Source: Cunninghamia lanceolata (lineage: Eukaryota; Streptophyta; Pinopsida; Cupressales; Cupressaceae). From it: a stretch of DNA of 64,000 nucleotides. The stretch covers positions 568,001 to 632,000 of the forward strand of contig BSBN01000494.1 in NCBI GenBank assembly GCA_027924645.1, written 5' to 3'. How positions within the stretch are numbered: the first letter of the stretch is position 1; each line of letters starts with the position of its first letter. The notes beneath the pieces are model-generated. The model searched no databases, had not been told where the DNA came from, and was given only the letters and a program-made list of their open reading frames with translations. This document shows, in pieces, positions 45,889 through 56,287 of this stretch. Position numbers and translations under genes: made by a program.

Positions 45889-46156
45889 ATGCAAACCCTA
45901 AACTGGCTGTGTGATGACTATGACTACTTCTCGCACCCGTTTCTTCTCGTTTCTCTGAAACGCATCCTGTTTTCTTCAATTCTAACCTAGTTTTCCCTTC
46001 TTCTTCATGAGATTGTCCGTCTCACGCCCTTCTGCCTTCTTCCTGTCCAATCTCCCGAGGGGGCATCCTATCATCATAACCTGTACCAGGGGCAAACTGG
46101 GGCATGTATCATTATCAAAAATTTTATTCTTTGAAGCAACACCATAAACTGCATTG

Positions 46157-46174
46157 CATCAAAGAGGGGCAAAA
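46157..46174 (+). promoter_or_regulatory. Polypurine tract
   Basis: AAAGAGGGGCAAAA immediately precedes the 3' LTR start TGTATACGCC. Confidence 0.75.
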
Positions 46175-47205
46175 TGTATACGCCTAAAAATGACACGACT
46201 CTGCCCAAATAAATATTCTTAATATTTATTTAAGTCAAATTCCTCTATCAATAAATAAATAAACAAATTTATTTATTTGATTCATATTCTCCCAACAATT
46301 AAATAAAATTAATTTATTTAATTAAATTCTTAAATTCTTCTAATTCCTCCAACAAATTAAATAATACCAATTATTTAATTAGTTCTTCCAAATTCATTCT
46401 AAAATAAATAATATCAATTATTTAATTGTTTCTTCTAATAATATTTTCTCTAAATTTGAATAAATCAAATATTCATTTAAGTTCTCCATTTCTTCTAAAT
46501 TGAGTTATCTCTAAATATAATTCAATCCTTGTGCACATGCAATTGAATATTCTAAATATTTAATTGAGCTAAAATATCTTCTCATCCTCATGCAATTTCT
46601 ATTCTCTAGTTCTATTCTCTTAACTGATTGATCTATTCTTTTAATTGATTTAATCTCTTCAGTTAACTCATTCTTCTATTTTATTAATTCCTCTTATGCA
46701 AAATATAGCAAGACACATGTCTTCTTCTTATTCGCGCATGTTCCTCAACCGTTGATCTTCTCATTCTTTCTATACCGTTGATCTTCTCTCTCTCAAGTCT
46801 ATAAATTGAACCTTGTTCTTCCATTTCATTCATCCAAGTTTTTAGTATTGTTACTCTACAAGAATTACAGCGTGCCTTTGGCACCCAAGTCATTCCATTT
46901 GCTTGCGACCAACTTGTTACCATATCACTACCATTGGTGTGAAGCTCATCTTCATTACAAAGCACTATCATAGCCATTCTCCATTGACAATCTTGGAATA
47001 GCAAGGAAGTGCACTCTCTAAGGGCATTATTCATACATGCAAGATCGATTGAGATAGGCAACCAACGGAAGCTATGAAGTATTGAGGTTTGCAAAGGTTT
47101 CATCTTTGTTTGTTTGATCTTGATTATTTCCCTTTTCGTTGAGTTTTGGGTATTATTGATATTGATATATTGATTATTCATGTTTACTCCAATTTTCCCT
47201 TAATA
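46175..47205 (+). repeat. 3' LTR of the Tat-like element
   Basis: Full-length match to 31424-32436. It ends ...CTTAATA where the 5' LTR has ...CTTAACA. It has a small insertion (TCTAGTTCTAT, about 46605) and scattered substitutions. Confidence 0.92.
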
Positions 47206-47210
47206 ATTTT

Positions 47211-49090
47211 CTTTTTTGTCCCTACTCTTGTGGATGCAGGTTGGCTATCTTGCTCATGTGCACTTTTCAGCCTTATGTTATCCTCAGGTTGATCTCCATC
47301 ATCTCTAGATTGTGAGCCAACTCTATGAAGAGTTGGCTCCATATTAATTGCAAATATTGAAGTATTAGAGACCTTAGATGTGCCCTGTTCTTTTGTTGCT
47401 AAATCTTTCTGTACAGAGGAACCAGCATGTTCTCTTATTTTTCCTTCCAGCCATCTTTCAGTTTTGTTCAACACAAAAGAAGATCGAGCCATAATATCTG
47501 TGATCTCTTTATCACACCAACGTATTTGTGGAAGAGGTTTAGAGACAACAATTTGATAACCTTCATATAAAATTTTAGAATTATCATCATTAACATCTGG
47601 GACTTGCAAGGGCAGATTGAAAGCTCGGACCTAGTCTATTGTCAACCTCATCCAGTCTCTCCTCTGTACTTCCCTTTAATTAGTACAATCTTCCCAATAA
47701 TCCTTGAGTTGAGCCTGATGCTCATAAAGACTTCCTCTATGGAAATTCTTTTTGACATAGTTTTCACTATCAAAGGATGTCCATACAGATAATGGATGAA
47801 GATTATACTCAACAAAAATCTTCTCAACATTTTTGGAATTATCATTGCTTTTGCAGACAAAGAAAGATAAAGACACAGGGAAAGAATACCCTTTTTTTCA
47901 TGCTATGATATATGTTATTCAAAATTGCCATTTGACGATAGACTTCCAAAAGAACAAGTTAATCTGAAGAATATCTGGGCAATTTCAATGGGGCACTTTT
48001 GAAACCCCCAATCCGTAGATAGGTAAATCTATCAAACTAAATGTAAAAAGTTCCAAACCTCATTATCAATGCTGCCGCTTCAGGAGAAATTCTCCTCTTG
48101 AGTGAACCTTCAATCCTTTTTGCAGACAACATGAGAAAAACATCATTCATGTGACAAAAGTATTTCATTTCATTTCCTCTTTGTAGTTGTGGAAGATAAC
48201 AATACATAGGTGTATCTGGCATAAGGGACCCTTGAGTCCTTAGACTAGGCTAGACAACCTCTTTACTGGCTAAAATGTAAATCAAATAGGAGCACATATG
48301 AAAGGAAACATTTTGATGAAAATTAGCTAGTTGTTCATTCATGTGCTCGCTTATTAATTTAGCCCAATTAATATATTGGCATTCGCTACAAACCACCAAT
48401 ATGAACTGACACATCCAGTTTTTGAAAGAATCAGATTCAATGCTTCTGACAATGCAATGCAACAAGGTAATCATATCAAAAATTTCCTCCTTAAAATACC
48501 TGCGCTTCAAATTGGCAGGAATCTGAGAATTACATTTCTTTTCTATTTTTAGCCAATTCTTAGTAATACTATTTAAACACAAGTTTTTCTTGTCCTAGAA
48601 GTAATCCCAAATTGTGGTGACAGACATCTCAACAAATTCTTCCCTATTAGGCAATCGTAATGCATGAGAGACATCTTTAGCATCAATATTTGTAATCACA
48701 GAGCCATAAAAATCTCGTATCTCTTGTGAGTCAGGATAATAATTTTTAGCATAGGAAACAACTAAATCAGGACATGACACGGTAGGTGGAAAACCCCCAG
48801 CACGGGCTAACCCACTACTTAAAATTTTCTCAGCAATGGAAGATTTAGGATCTCACTGCATCCTAACCCAAAAGTCATCCTAATCTATATGTCCGAGATC
48901 AGTGTCTCTGACTTTCTCCATATCATTTTATATTATAGAGGCATATGCAAAACCTTGATACTTGTATTTCATTTTAACTTGTTTTATGAACCAAAAAACA
49001 AGAGCCTCTGTGATTGCTATGGGATCTAGATAAAACCGCAACACATCGAAAGAAAACTGATAACCCAGACTCATGAAAGAAATTCATTCT
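47211..49090 (-). pseudogene. Gypsy additional ORF, N-terminal and middle part
   Basis: I do not recognise this protein. From about 49075 on the minus strand, broken frames read SYQFSFDVLRFYLDPIAITE, LVFWFIKQVKMKYKYQGFAY, then DLVVSYAKNYYPDSQEIRDF with VITNIDAKDVSHALRLPNRE (48780-48650), LKIEKKCNSQIPANLKRRYF, MITLLHCIVRSIESDSFKNW, SECQYINWAKLISEHMNEQL, MKYFCHMNDVFLMLSAKRIE, and a Glu/Lys/Gln-rich part (47609-47211) ending TRVGTKKK. The stretch with 'Y.DSQEIRDFYG...NID..DV..AL.LP' vaguely resembles plant transposon-associated proteins in which a V-R-E-F-Y segment precedes an LLGLP-like box. It lies downstream of, and on the same strand as, a Gypsy integrase, so it is probably that element's additional 3' ORF. 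It continues at 31418-30574 across the nested element. Confidence 0.7.
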
Positions 49091-50002
49091 TCTTCACAAG
49101 GATAACTTTAAGAATTCAACCTATTACTACAAGAAAGAACACTAGAAGGGAACTAATTAGCTGACCTGGTTGTGGATATCTTTGTGCATCCCTCGCAGGT
49201 GATGAAATTTGGAGCTCCTTCGAAACTTGCCTTTCGTAATGCAGAATAAGTTACTTTGGCAAAGGTGGGTAGCCTTATAAAAACAACTCATTAAATAACA
49301 TTAAATTTTGGTGGCATGTCTTTCAATATAATCCTTGATAAATCACCTTAATTCTTTTCATAAAATGGGCAATTACTTTTCCCAACACACAGGTCTCCAA
49401 TTTATTGCAATGTGATAGGTGTCACTCCATCGTGCACGTCCATAATGGGAAATGACAGCTCTTCGAAGCACAAACCATGCGTTAATCAGACGTCGACAGT
49501 TTTTTGAAACTTCAAACCTTCAATTGGGAAGAAGTTTCAAGAACTTCCAACTTACTTATTACAAAGAACTAAACAACAAGTGAACGTAAGACGATAAATG
49601 CTTTAGACACAAACTTTGAAGGCTGAGTCGAGGAATTGGGAAGTTTCAGAACTTAAGAACTTGCCGACTGTGGTTCGAAAAAACATTAGACCATTGACTA
49701 AAAGGTAAGAAAAATTCTAAGTGAAGGCTGCGATTTACAAAGAGGACAAAACACTTAGGAAGATAAAAGGAGACTTGGACATAATACACATAAATGACAA
49801 AATTTCAAAAATATGGTAACAATAGGCTCTAAATGGGGACACAGACTAAACAAGACACACAAAATCTAGGCAAACTTGACACAATGCCTTATTCGAAAGG
49901 GCAATAGAGTCACACCAAAACAACAATGACACACAAAGAAAAGCAGGAAAGGAGACTATGATACAAAGAGGGACTCAACATCATTACCGGTTATATAACT
50001 TA
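49091..50002 (-). other. Spacer between integrase and additional ORF
   Basis: No recognisable coding motif on either strand. It probably holds the untranslated or intronic sequence between the Gypsy pol end and the additional ORF. Confidence 0.4.
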
Positions 50003-50928
50003 AGATCCTGCCAATTATAGGCAAGAGGCATTGGAGTTCCATCTGGGTATGCTAAAAGGAAAGCATTGTCTTCGATCACTTGTCTAACTGTAAATGGTCC
50101 CCTCTAGAGAGAATCAAATTTCTTGTGATCCCCTTTTGGCTCTCTTCTTCTATCCCACAACAACGCAGCATCTCCAACTGCAAACTTTCTCTATCTTTTT
50201 TTTTCTATAAAAAATCTTCTTCACTGCTTGTTGGTGCCTTGTTATCCTATCCATCACTTTGTCCCTTTGCTCCTCAAGCTTGCTCAGATACATAATCCTC
50301 TTGTCTAATGCTGACTAGAATTGCTCATTCTCAATAGCTTTTTGTAAGTTCAATGCTGATAATTCCAGAGGAATAGGCAAAGTGTTTTCAATTCAGTACA
50401 CCAATTGGAAAGGAGACATTCTGATTGCTCTTTTATAGGTGATCCTATCTACCCACAAAGCTTCATAGAGGCTCTTATGCTACCCTCTCTGGTTGTCGTC
50501 TACTAATTTCTTAACAATTGAAATCAAGTTCTTGTTACTCGATTCAGCCTACCCATTCCCTTGTGGATAGTAATCAGATGAGTGAGCAAGACTGATTCCA
50601 TAGTCATAACAGAACAAGGAAAACTTAGAAGAGGAAAAATTGCTAGCATTTTTAGCAACAATTTTCTTAGGGATGCCAAATTTGACCAAAATACTCTCCT
50701 TTAGGAAACTGTAAACAACTTTAGAAGTGGTGTGTTTTACAGGAATGGCCTCTCCCCATTTAGTAAAATAGTTAGTAGCAGTTAAAATGTGAGTGTGGCC
50801 AGCACTAGAATTAGGATTGATATGTCCAACAAAATCCAATCCCCATTGTTGAAAAGGTTCATCAATTACTGCCGGCCTTAGGGGTAGTGCAACTAAGTAA
50901 GGTTTACTGGCAAAGTTTGGATGATATA
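50003..50928 (-). pseudogene. Gypsy integrase, N-terminally truncated
   Basis: Minus strand from 50928: LPLYHPNFASKPYLVALPLR, then FQQWGLDFVGHINPNSSAGH (first Asp), TATNYFTKWGEAIPVKHTT, FGIPKKIVAKNASNFSSS (the TDNG-type Asp is lost), YYPQGNG*AESSNKNLI (Glu present; Gln to stop), KKLVDDNQRG*HKSLYEALW, ITYKRAIRMSPFQLVY, LEEQRDKVMDRITRHQQAVK, FAVGDAALLWDRRREPKGDH, and finally GPFTVRQVIEDNAFLLAY and WQDLKLYN at 50003. The zinc-binding N-terminus and all upstream pol are missing because copy 2 of the large repeat begins at 50929. The domain succession is typical Gypsy; the lost Asp means it is dead. Confidence 0.88.
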
Positions 50929-51331
50929 ATGGCAAAGAATGTGTTGTGTATTATATCGGCTGAATTTTGCTTGATTATGAAATTTGATACATTGTGATAG
51001 AAAGGCAATGCCTAGCTCTCATTTTTGCAACATAAAAATTGAAACATTATCTCATAAATGCTGAAGTTAATGTAATTGTAAAATTCAATCCATTAAAGAA
51101 TCTCTTTGCTAAAACTAATATTTTAGGATGCTTAGCAAAGTGGGTTGTGTTGTTAATGGAATTTGACCTTAAGTTTGTCTCTTAAAAGGCAACTAAAGGA
51201 CAAGCATTGACCGACCACTTGGCGGAAGCTCCTTCACCATTTTCTATTCTGAATCAAGAATCTTTTCCTAATGATCAAACCCTTTCCTTGGGTATTGATG
51301 ACAAGTGGAAGCTATTCTTCGATGGTTCTAG
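50929..51331 (+). pseudogene. Gypsy RNase H tail, copy 2
   Basis: CVVYYIG, then ERQCLALIFAT, LAKWVVLLMEFDLKFVS, LTDHLAEAPSPF and WKLFFDGSR at 51307-51333, where it joins Copia sequence exactly as in copy 1. Stops at several sites. Confidence 0.8.
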
Positions 51332-53170
51332 ATGATCACCTGTTAGTTCCCAAACACCTAGAATTCTTGAACATGAGGCTGAGGAACTTGAAGAAGAAGC
51401 TCAAGAAGAGGTTTTATTTCCGTTGGATGAATTTCCCCCTCTCTCACCACCTCCATCCTCATCTCTTGTACACAAAAAGATTCCTAAGTAGTATCAAGCC
51501 ACTATGAAGGATGCTAAAGATGATGCATTTGTAGACACATCTTTTAGTGGACCTAAGACTTGTAGAAAGTCTTGTGAAGAAGTAAACGTGGCCCTTATGT
51601 GTACAATTATGCAAAGTTCAGAACCTGAAATAATGCAACAAGCTCTTGAGTCACCACCTTGGAAAGATGCTATGGATGATGAATATTAGGCACTTCTAAG
51701 GAATAATACATGGGAACTTGTTGATCTTCCACCAAGGAAGAATACTATTGGTTGCAAATGGGTTTTCTGGATCAAATATAAGGTAGATGGTAGCATTGAC
51801 AAGTATAAGGCCTGACTTGTGGCTAAGGGCTATGCATAAAAGGAAGGCATTAACTATGAAGAGACTTTTGCACCTACAACAAAGATCAAGACTATATGTA
51901 TAGTATTGGCTATGGCAGCACAGTTTGTGTGGAAAGTTCACTAGATGGATGTCAAGAGTGCCTTCCTTAATGGGGATCTCATGGAAGAAGTCTACATGAC
52001 TCAACCAGAGGGATACACTACACCTGGGAAGCAACACAAAGTATGCAGACTCATCAAATCCCTCTATGGTCTTAAACAGGTTCCTCGAGCCTGGTACATA
52101 AAGATCGATGAGCATCTCCTTAATCATGGATCCACTAGGAATCCATATGATCCCAATCTCTACCTCAAAGAGCAAGGGGGGATAGTTATTTTGATCGTTT
52201 ATGTTTCAAATGATCTAGTCATCATAGGGAGTTCTCAGTAGATGATTGATTCAACAAAGAATGATCTCAAACGATCGTTTGACATGACAGATCTTGGGCT
52301 CTTGCATTATTGTCTTGGACTTGAAGTGTGACAATAGAAGAATTAAATCTATGTTTCTCAGATGAAGTATGCCAAGACACTGCTCGATAAGTTCAAAATG
52401 GAAGATTACAAACTAATTTTGACTCCCATGAAGACAAGTTTGCAACTTTCTTGCCATGATCCATCTCCTCAGGTGAATGCTACTCTTTATCGATAGTTGA
52501 TTGGGAGACTCATCTACTTTACATATACTAGGCCAAATATCAGCTATGCTATTAGCTATCTTTCTAGGTTTATGCAAGAACCTAAGGTTGTTCATTAGAA
52601 GACAACAAAAAGGGTTTTGAGATACACTCGTGGTACAATGACATATGGCTTGGAATATAAGCATAATGCAAAATTTTCACTGTGTGGATACATGCATGCG
52701 GACTATGCAGGTTCTGTGGATGACATGAAGTCTACTTCAGGCTTCATTTTATTTTGGGATCTGGTCTGATTTCTTGGGGGAGCAAAAAGCAAACCATTGT
52801 TGCTCACTCTTCCACAGAGGCAGAATATCACGCCGTAGGGGGCTATTTATGAGGCGATATGGTTGTCTTATTTTGACAGGTATAGGTGTTCCTGATACAG
52901 GTCCTACCACTTTGTTCTGCGACAATTAGATTGTGTTGAAGCTTGTTCTTAATCTAATTTTTCATGAGTGTACCAAGCATATTGAGGTTTAGTGCCATTA
53001 TATCTATGAGCATGTTCAACAATAGAGTAGACAACTCTAGAGTTTTGTTTGACTCAAGAGCAATGTGTTGACATATTTACAAAATCACTTGCAACCATGA
53101 AGTTTGAAGCTTTCCAAACTTTCATGCTTTGATCTCTTGGGCATATGATGTAATAAGGGGGGGGGGGGGG
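51332..53170 (+). pseudogene. Ty1/Copia pol fragment (RT-RNase H), copy 2
   Basis: Same content as copy 1: [54 protein letters not shown] (51945), [38 protein letters not shown] (the YVDD box is altered to YVSNDL), then RNase H motifs GYMHADYAGSVDDMKSTSG (52687; this part is missing from copy 1) and TEAEYHAVG. Its stops largely coincide with those of copy 1. Confidence 0.85.
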
Positions 53171-53172
53171 GG
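53157..53172 (+). repeat. Homopolymer run of 16 G at PPT/LTR junction
   Basis: The polypurine tract is expanded to 16 G and absorbs the first LTR bases: copy 1 reads GGGTGTTAGATT, copy 2 reads GGGGGTTAGATT. Confidence 0.7.
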
Positions 53173-53387
53173 TTAGATTTATTATATTACATCCTTGTAT
53201 TATGTTAATAATATGTCTTATATTATTAACATTACCAACTTATAACTATCTTTGATAGTTATAGTTGGTTGGTCGGGTATGCTTGACTAAGTGGTTATTC
53301 CAACCACTCATACTTGTATATATTTGCTACTCATACATTAATACATTTTCTCATTGCTCTTATTATTTTATCAATTCTATGGTGCAG
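53171..53387 (+). repeat. Copia 3' LTR (copy 2) running into PAO intron end
   Basis: Matches 29214-29858 without the 430-base insertion. Contains TTGTATATATTTGC (TATA-like). The boundary between LTR and host intron is not resolved; an acceptor-like TATGGTGCAG ends at 53387. Confidence 0.55.
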
Positions 53388-53776
53388 ATAATAGTGTTTT
53401 CTCCATAGACAAAAGGATATGAATGGTTTGAGTTTTTTCAATATAGTATTCCAACGAAACCTTTGGAGATGGCCATCGACTTCTTCTACGACTATGAAAC
53501 TACAAGTTGTTATCTAAAAACAACATTTATATATATTGTATTCCAATGTTAGTTATAAAATAAATATTGGATGTGGTGGGATTTTTGCATACATAACCTC
53601 CATGTGTAATGAGCTTAAAGAATGTGGAGCCAATGGCAACATTTGAAGATTTTGGCGATGATAATTACTTTGTAGCTGACAACCATGGATACGAGCATTT
53701 TGTGCACGAATTGGCCCAAGAATTGCTCAATTCTAACAATGGAAACATTACTGACAAGCACCTCAAACTCAACAAT
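53388..53776 (+). pseudogene. Polyamine oxidase exons 3-4, copy 2 (pseudogene)
   Basis: Exon 3 (53388-53505) is longer than in copy 1: VFSP*TKGYEWFEFFQYS then IPTKPLEMAIDFFYDYE, with an in-frame TAG. Exon 4 (53595-53776) reads SLKNVEPMATFEDFGDDNYF, VADNHGYEHFVHELAQELL and LKLNN; the same length as copy 1 (182 bases) and no stop, but the acceptor AG before it has become AT (ACATAACC), so it could not splice normally. This copy is the one in line with the later exons at 56288-57411. Gene structure and phase agree between copies; both are non-functional. Confidence 0.85.
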
Positions 53777-53900
53777 GTTGCTAATCTCTAAAAATCTTCT
53801 CCTTACAAGGTTACAAAAATATTTTTATAAAATCATGCTTTTGAAATTATTTTTACAACTTAAAAAAATCTCATAAGTTTTACTATTTTTAAAAAATATT

Positions 53901-56178
53901 AATGCTGCCCCCTTGCTCTTGCTCTTTATGTTTTAGCTGCGGAGGGCTTTGGCTACTTGTTAGCTCAAGCAATTTCTCAATCCCATGTTAAGGAAATTTC
54001 CCTTCCCAATTCTACTCAGTAGCTAGTGAATGGTCATTTTGCTGATGACTCCTTCCTCACTCTCATTGAGGACGAGGAAAACATCAAACATGCCCTTCAA
54101 TGCCTGGATATTTTTTGCTAGGCCTCTGGTTCAAGCATTTAGTGAAATAAAACTATGTTTATAGGCAATCTTTGCTCCCTAAACTAGGCTCGCTAGATTC
54201 TTTTGGATGGAAATGGATTGACCATGGGGAAATCTTCCAATTTTTGGGAATCTCTTTTGCTTTCTAAGCCTCTCCCTCGGAGCTATGGAAACTGTTATTG
54301 CTAGAATTGAAAAAGAATTACAATATTGGATTACCAAACCCTTATCATTGGTAGGAAATTTTCAAGTCTGTTCCAAAATCTTAGCTGCCTGTGACATGTT
54401 TCCTACTCTTCATGTTGGGTCCCTTCCACAGCCTCTTATTTGAAAATTGAAAAGCTTCTCAGAGATTTTATGTGTGCTTCCCATGACGACACTCAAGGTG
54501 TTTACCGAGTTGCTTAGGATTTATGTTGCCTCCCTTGTGAGGTTGGAGGACTCGCTTTGATTTCCATTCATCGACAAGGCATTGCCTTGTGTGCTAAATG
54601 GATTATTCAAGCCCTTCAAGGCAATGAATCCTAGAAAGTTCTTGTTAGACACTGCATTTGCACTGGCACTCCTATAGGCCGCCTGACATGGAAAGGATTG
54701 GATATAGGTGCCCTTCTCATCATGAGAGAACCTATTTCCATTCAAGGTACTTTTGTTATTGAAAGATTATTTGAAATCTTGGGAAGCTCTCAAACCTTGG
54801 TGTCGCTGGGTTGGAAATGATTTTCGTAATGGCTTATCCATTAACCATCAATCCATTTGGTGGTCCCCTATTTTAAACAATCAAGACCCGTTGCTTGTTA
54901 AGATGCCTTGGGTTTGAGCATTAATGTTTTTCAAACACGGGATTCGTGTTATCCCTGACTTTTTTTCATCATGCAACCAAGAATTTCTTATCTTGGCTCA
55001 AGTTCAAGCATAAGTATAGGCTTATTAACACATATCATGAGACATACCAGTCTATCATAGATGCTATTCCTCCTCACATGTTTCATAAGGTGGGAATTAG
55101 ATCTCTTAAGCCATGGTGGAAAGACTGGAAATGGTACCCAAACACTCCCTTTCGTAGTTACAAACTTTGTAAAGGTTACTCTTTGTTGTCTCCCCATTCA
55201 CATATGGTGGAATAGCTGAACTATCGTTGGCATCTTCAATCCTTTCATGGGACCTTCCATGGTTTCAATGCATTTGGTCTACTGTGGTTGAGCCTAATTT
55301 AGCTCATTTTGCTTGGTGTTTGTTGTATCAAGGCCTCCCCCTAGGGGATCGCTTGGCTCATTTGGGCGTTACCATTCCTCATTGCCCATTCAATGGGCAA
55401 CTTGAGTCTCTCAAGCACCTTTTTTAGTTTCACCCTTGAGCTCAGGAAGTGTGGAATTGGATTCATGATTTATTTAAGCCTTTTAGACCTATTGCCTTTT
55501 CTTGACATATGGTCTTACTTGGGGACTAGCCCTATCTTCCCCGCAAATATGCTCAGATTTGGCACACTTTCATGATGTAAATTCTTTTTAGCATTTGGAA
55601 AGATAGAAATGCTGCTATTTGCAATCATTGTTCTGCTGATAAGCACTTTTCTTTGTACACTAGAGCTCTCGTTTGTTCTAATGTTCTGATGCAAATTTAG
55701 GTGTGAGCTAGTAAAGTTTCACTTGAAGTCACCCATCTTCAGGAGTTACTGGACCATTGGGGCAACACTCCCTACAGTGTTGCCCAGGTCTCACCTGACT
55801 CTTCCTCCTTTCGAGGGTGTCGACGTGGTTGTAGTCAGTCCTCTCGATGTGACCAGAGGGATTGTGGTGGCAACCATGGTGATCGTGATTGTGGCTCTCA
55901 TTCCCGTGGCCACCTCTGGAGATGTTTGGGGGAAATCTGATGACAGAGATCCTCCACCCTCTACTCGTGCTGCTCTTGCTGCTTAATGATGTTTGAGCTA
56001 GGTCCTTTGTTTATTTCTTTTCATGTTTGCCAGTTAAGGCTTTAGACATTATGTTTTGATCGCCTTTTAAGGTTGTGACTGCATGGGTGTGATTTTTTAG
56101 GTGACCTTTCCTTTTTTTGAATATGTACTATTTATTACTGTAATATAAGTTAAATAAGATATCCATTAAAAAAATTAA
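53901..56178 (+). pseudogene. 5'-truncated LINE in PAO intron 4
   Basis: It begins inside RT at the GCPLSP region, then NGHFADDSFLTLIEDEENIK (FADD intact, 54033), IFC*ASGSSI, FLGISFAF, LQYWITKPLSLVGNFQV (54320), GGLALISIHRQGIALCAKWI (54545), and a zf-RVT domain at 55285-55430 (PNLAHFAWCLLYQGLPLGDR, CPFNGQLESLKHLF). The 3' end is near 56178 (AAGATATCCATTAAAAAAA). Many stops. It was inserted in the intron between exon 4 and exon 5 of the PAO pseudogene, in gene orientation. The 5' truncation is normal for LINEs. Copy 1 carries only its first 258 bases. Confidence 0.85.
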
Positions 56179-56287
56179 TTAAAAATATAATTAAAAACTC
56201 AATGAAAACGTGGTATTAATTGTTCTATTTTAAAGTAAGAAAAAAAAATGGAAACCTGTAGATGTATGAGCAGCCACTGTGTAGCAG

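Larger units (their letters stand above)
45121..46156 (-). other. Presumed leader and promoter of the antisense ORF
   Basis: No ORF. On the minus strand a TATA-like CTATATATAGG lies at about 45877-45888. Between it and the plant-mobile-domain ORF is an array of TGCGCAT-like motifs (seen as ATGCGCA, ATGTGCC, ATGTGCA on plus; 45340-45560). Functional reading is inference. Confidence 0.45.
31424..47205 (+). mobile_element. Complete Tat-like Ty3/Gypsy element, 15.8 kb
   Basis: The element is bounded by LTRs 31424-32436 and 46175-47205 and by a 5-bp target duplication ATTTT (31419-31423 and 47206-47210). Order: LTR, primer site, about 2.1 kb leader, gag, protease, G-patch-like segment, RT, RNase H, second (archaeal-type) RNase H, integrase, about 4.7 kb 3' region with an antisense plant-mobile-domain ORF, purine tract, LTR. 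Two RNase H domains, the primer site and the long 3' region place it in the Tat/Ogre branch. The LTRs differ by scattered substitutions and one short insertion, so it is the youngest insertion of this block. Stops and frameshifts in gag-pol make it non-autonomous now. Confidence 0.92.
50929..54159 (+). repeat. Large direct repeat, copy 2 (pairs with 27047-30573)
   Basis: Same order and same fusion points as copy 1. Its left edge abuts the minus-strand Gypsy integrase within ATAATGGCAAAG; the right edge is defined only by where copy 1 stops, because the LINE continues here. Confidence 0.85.
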
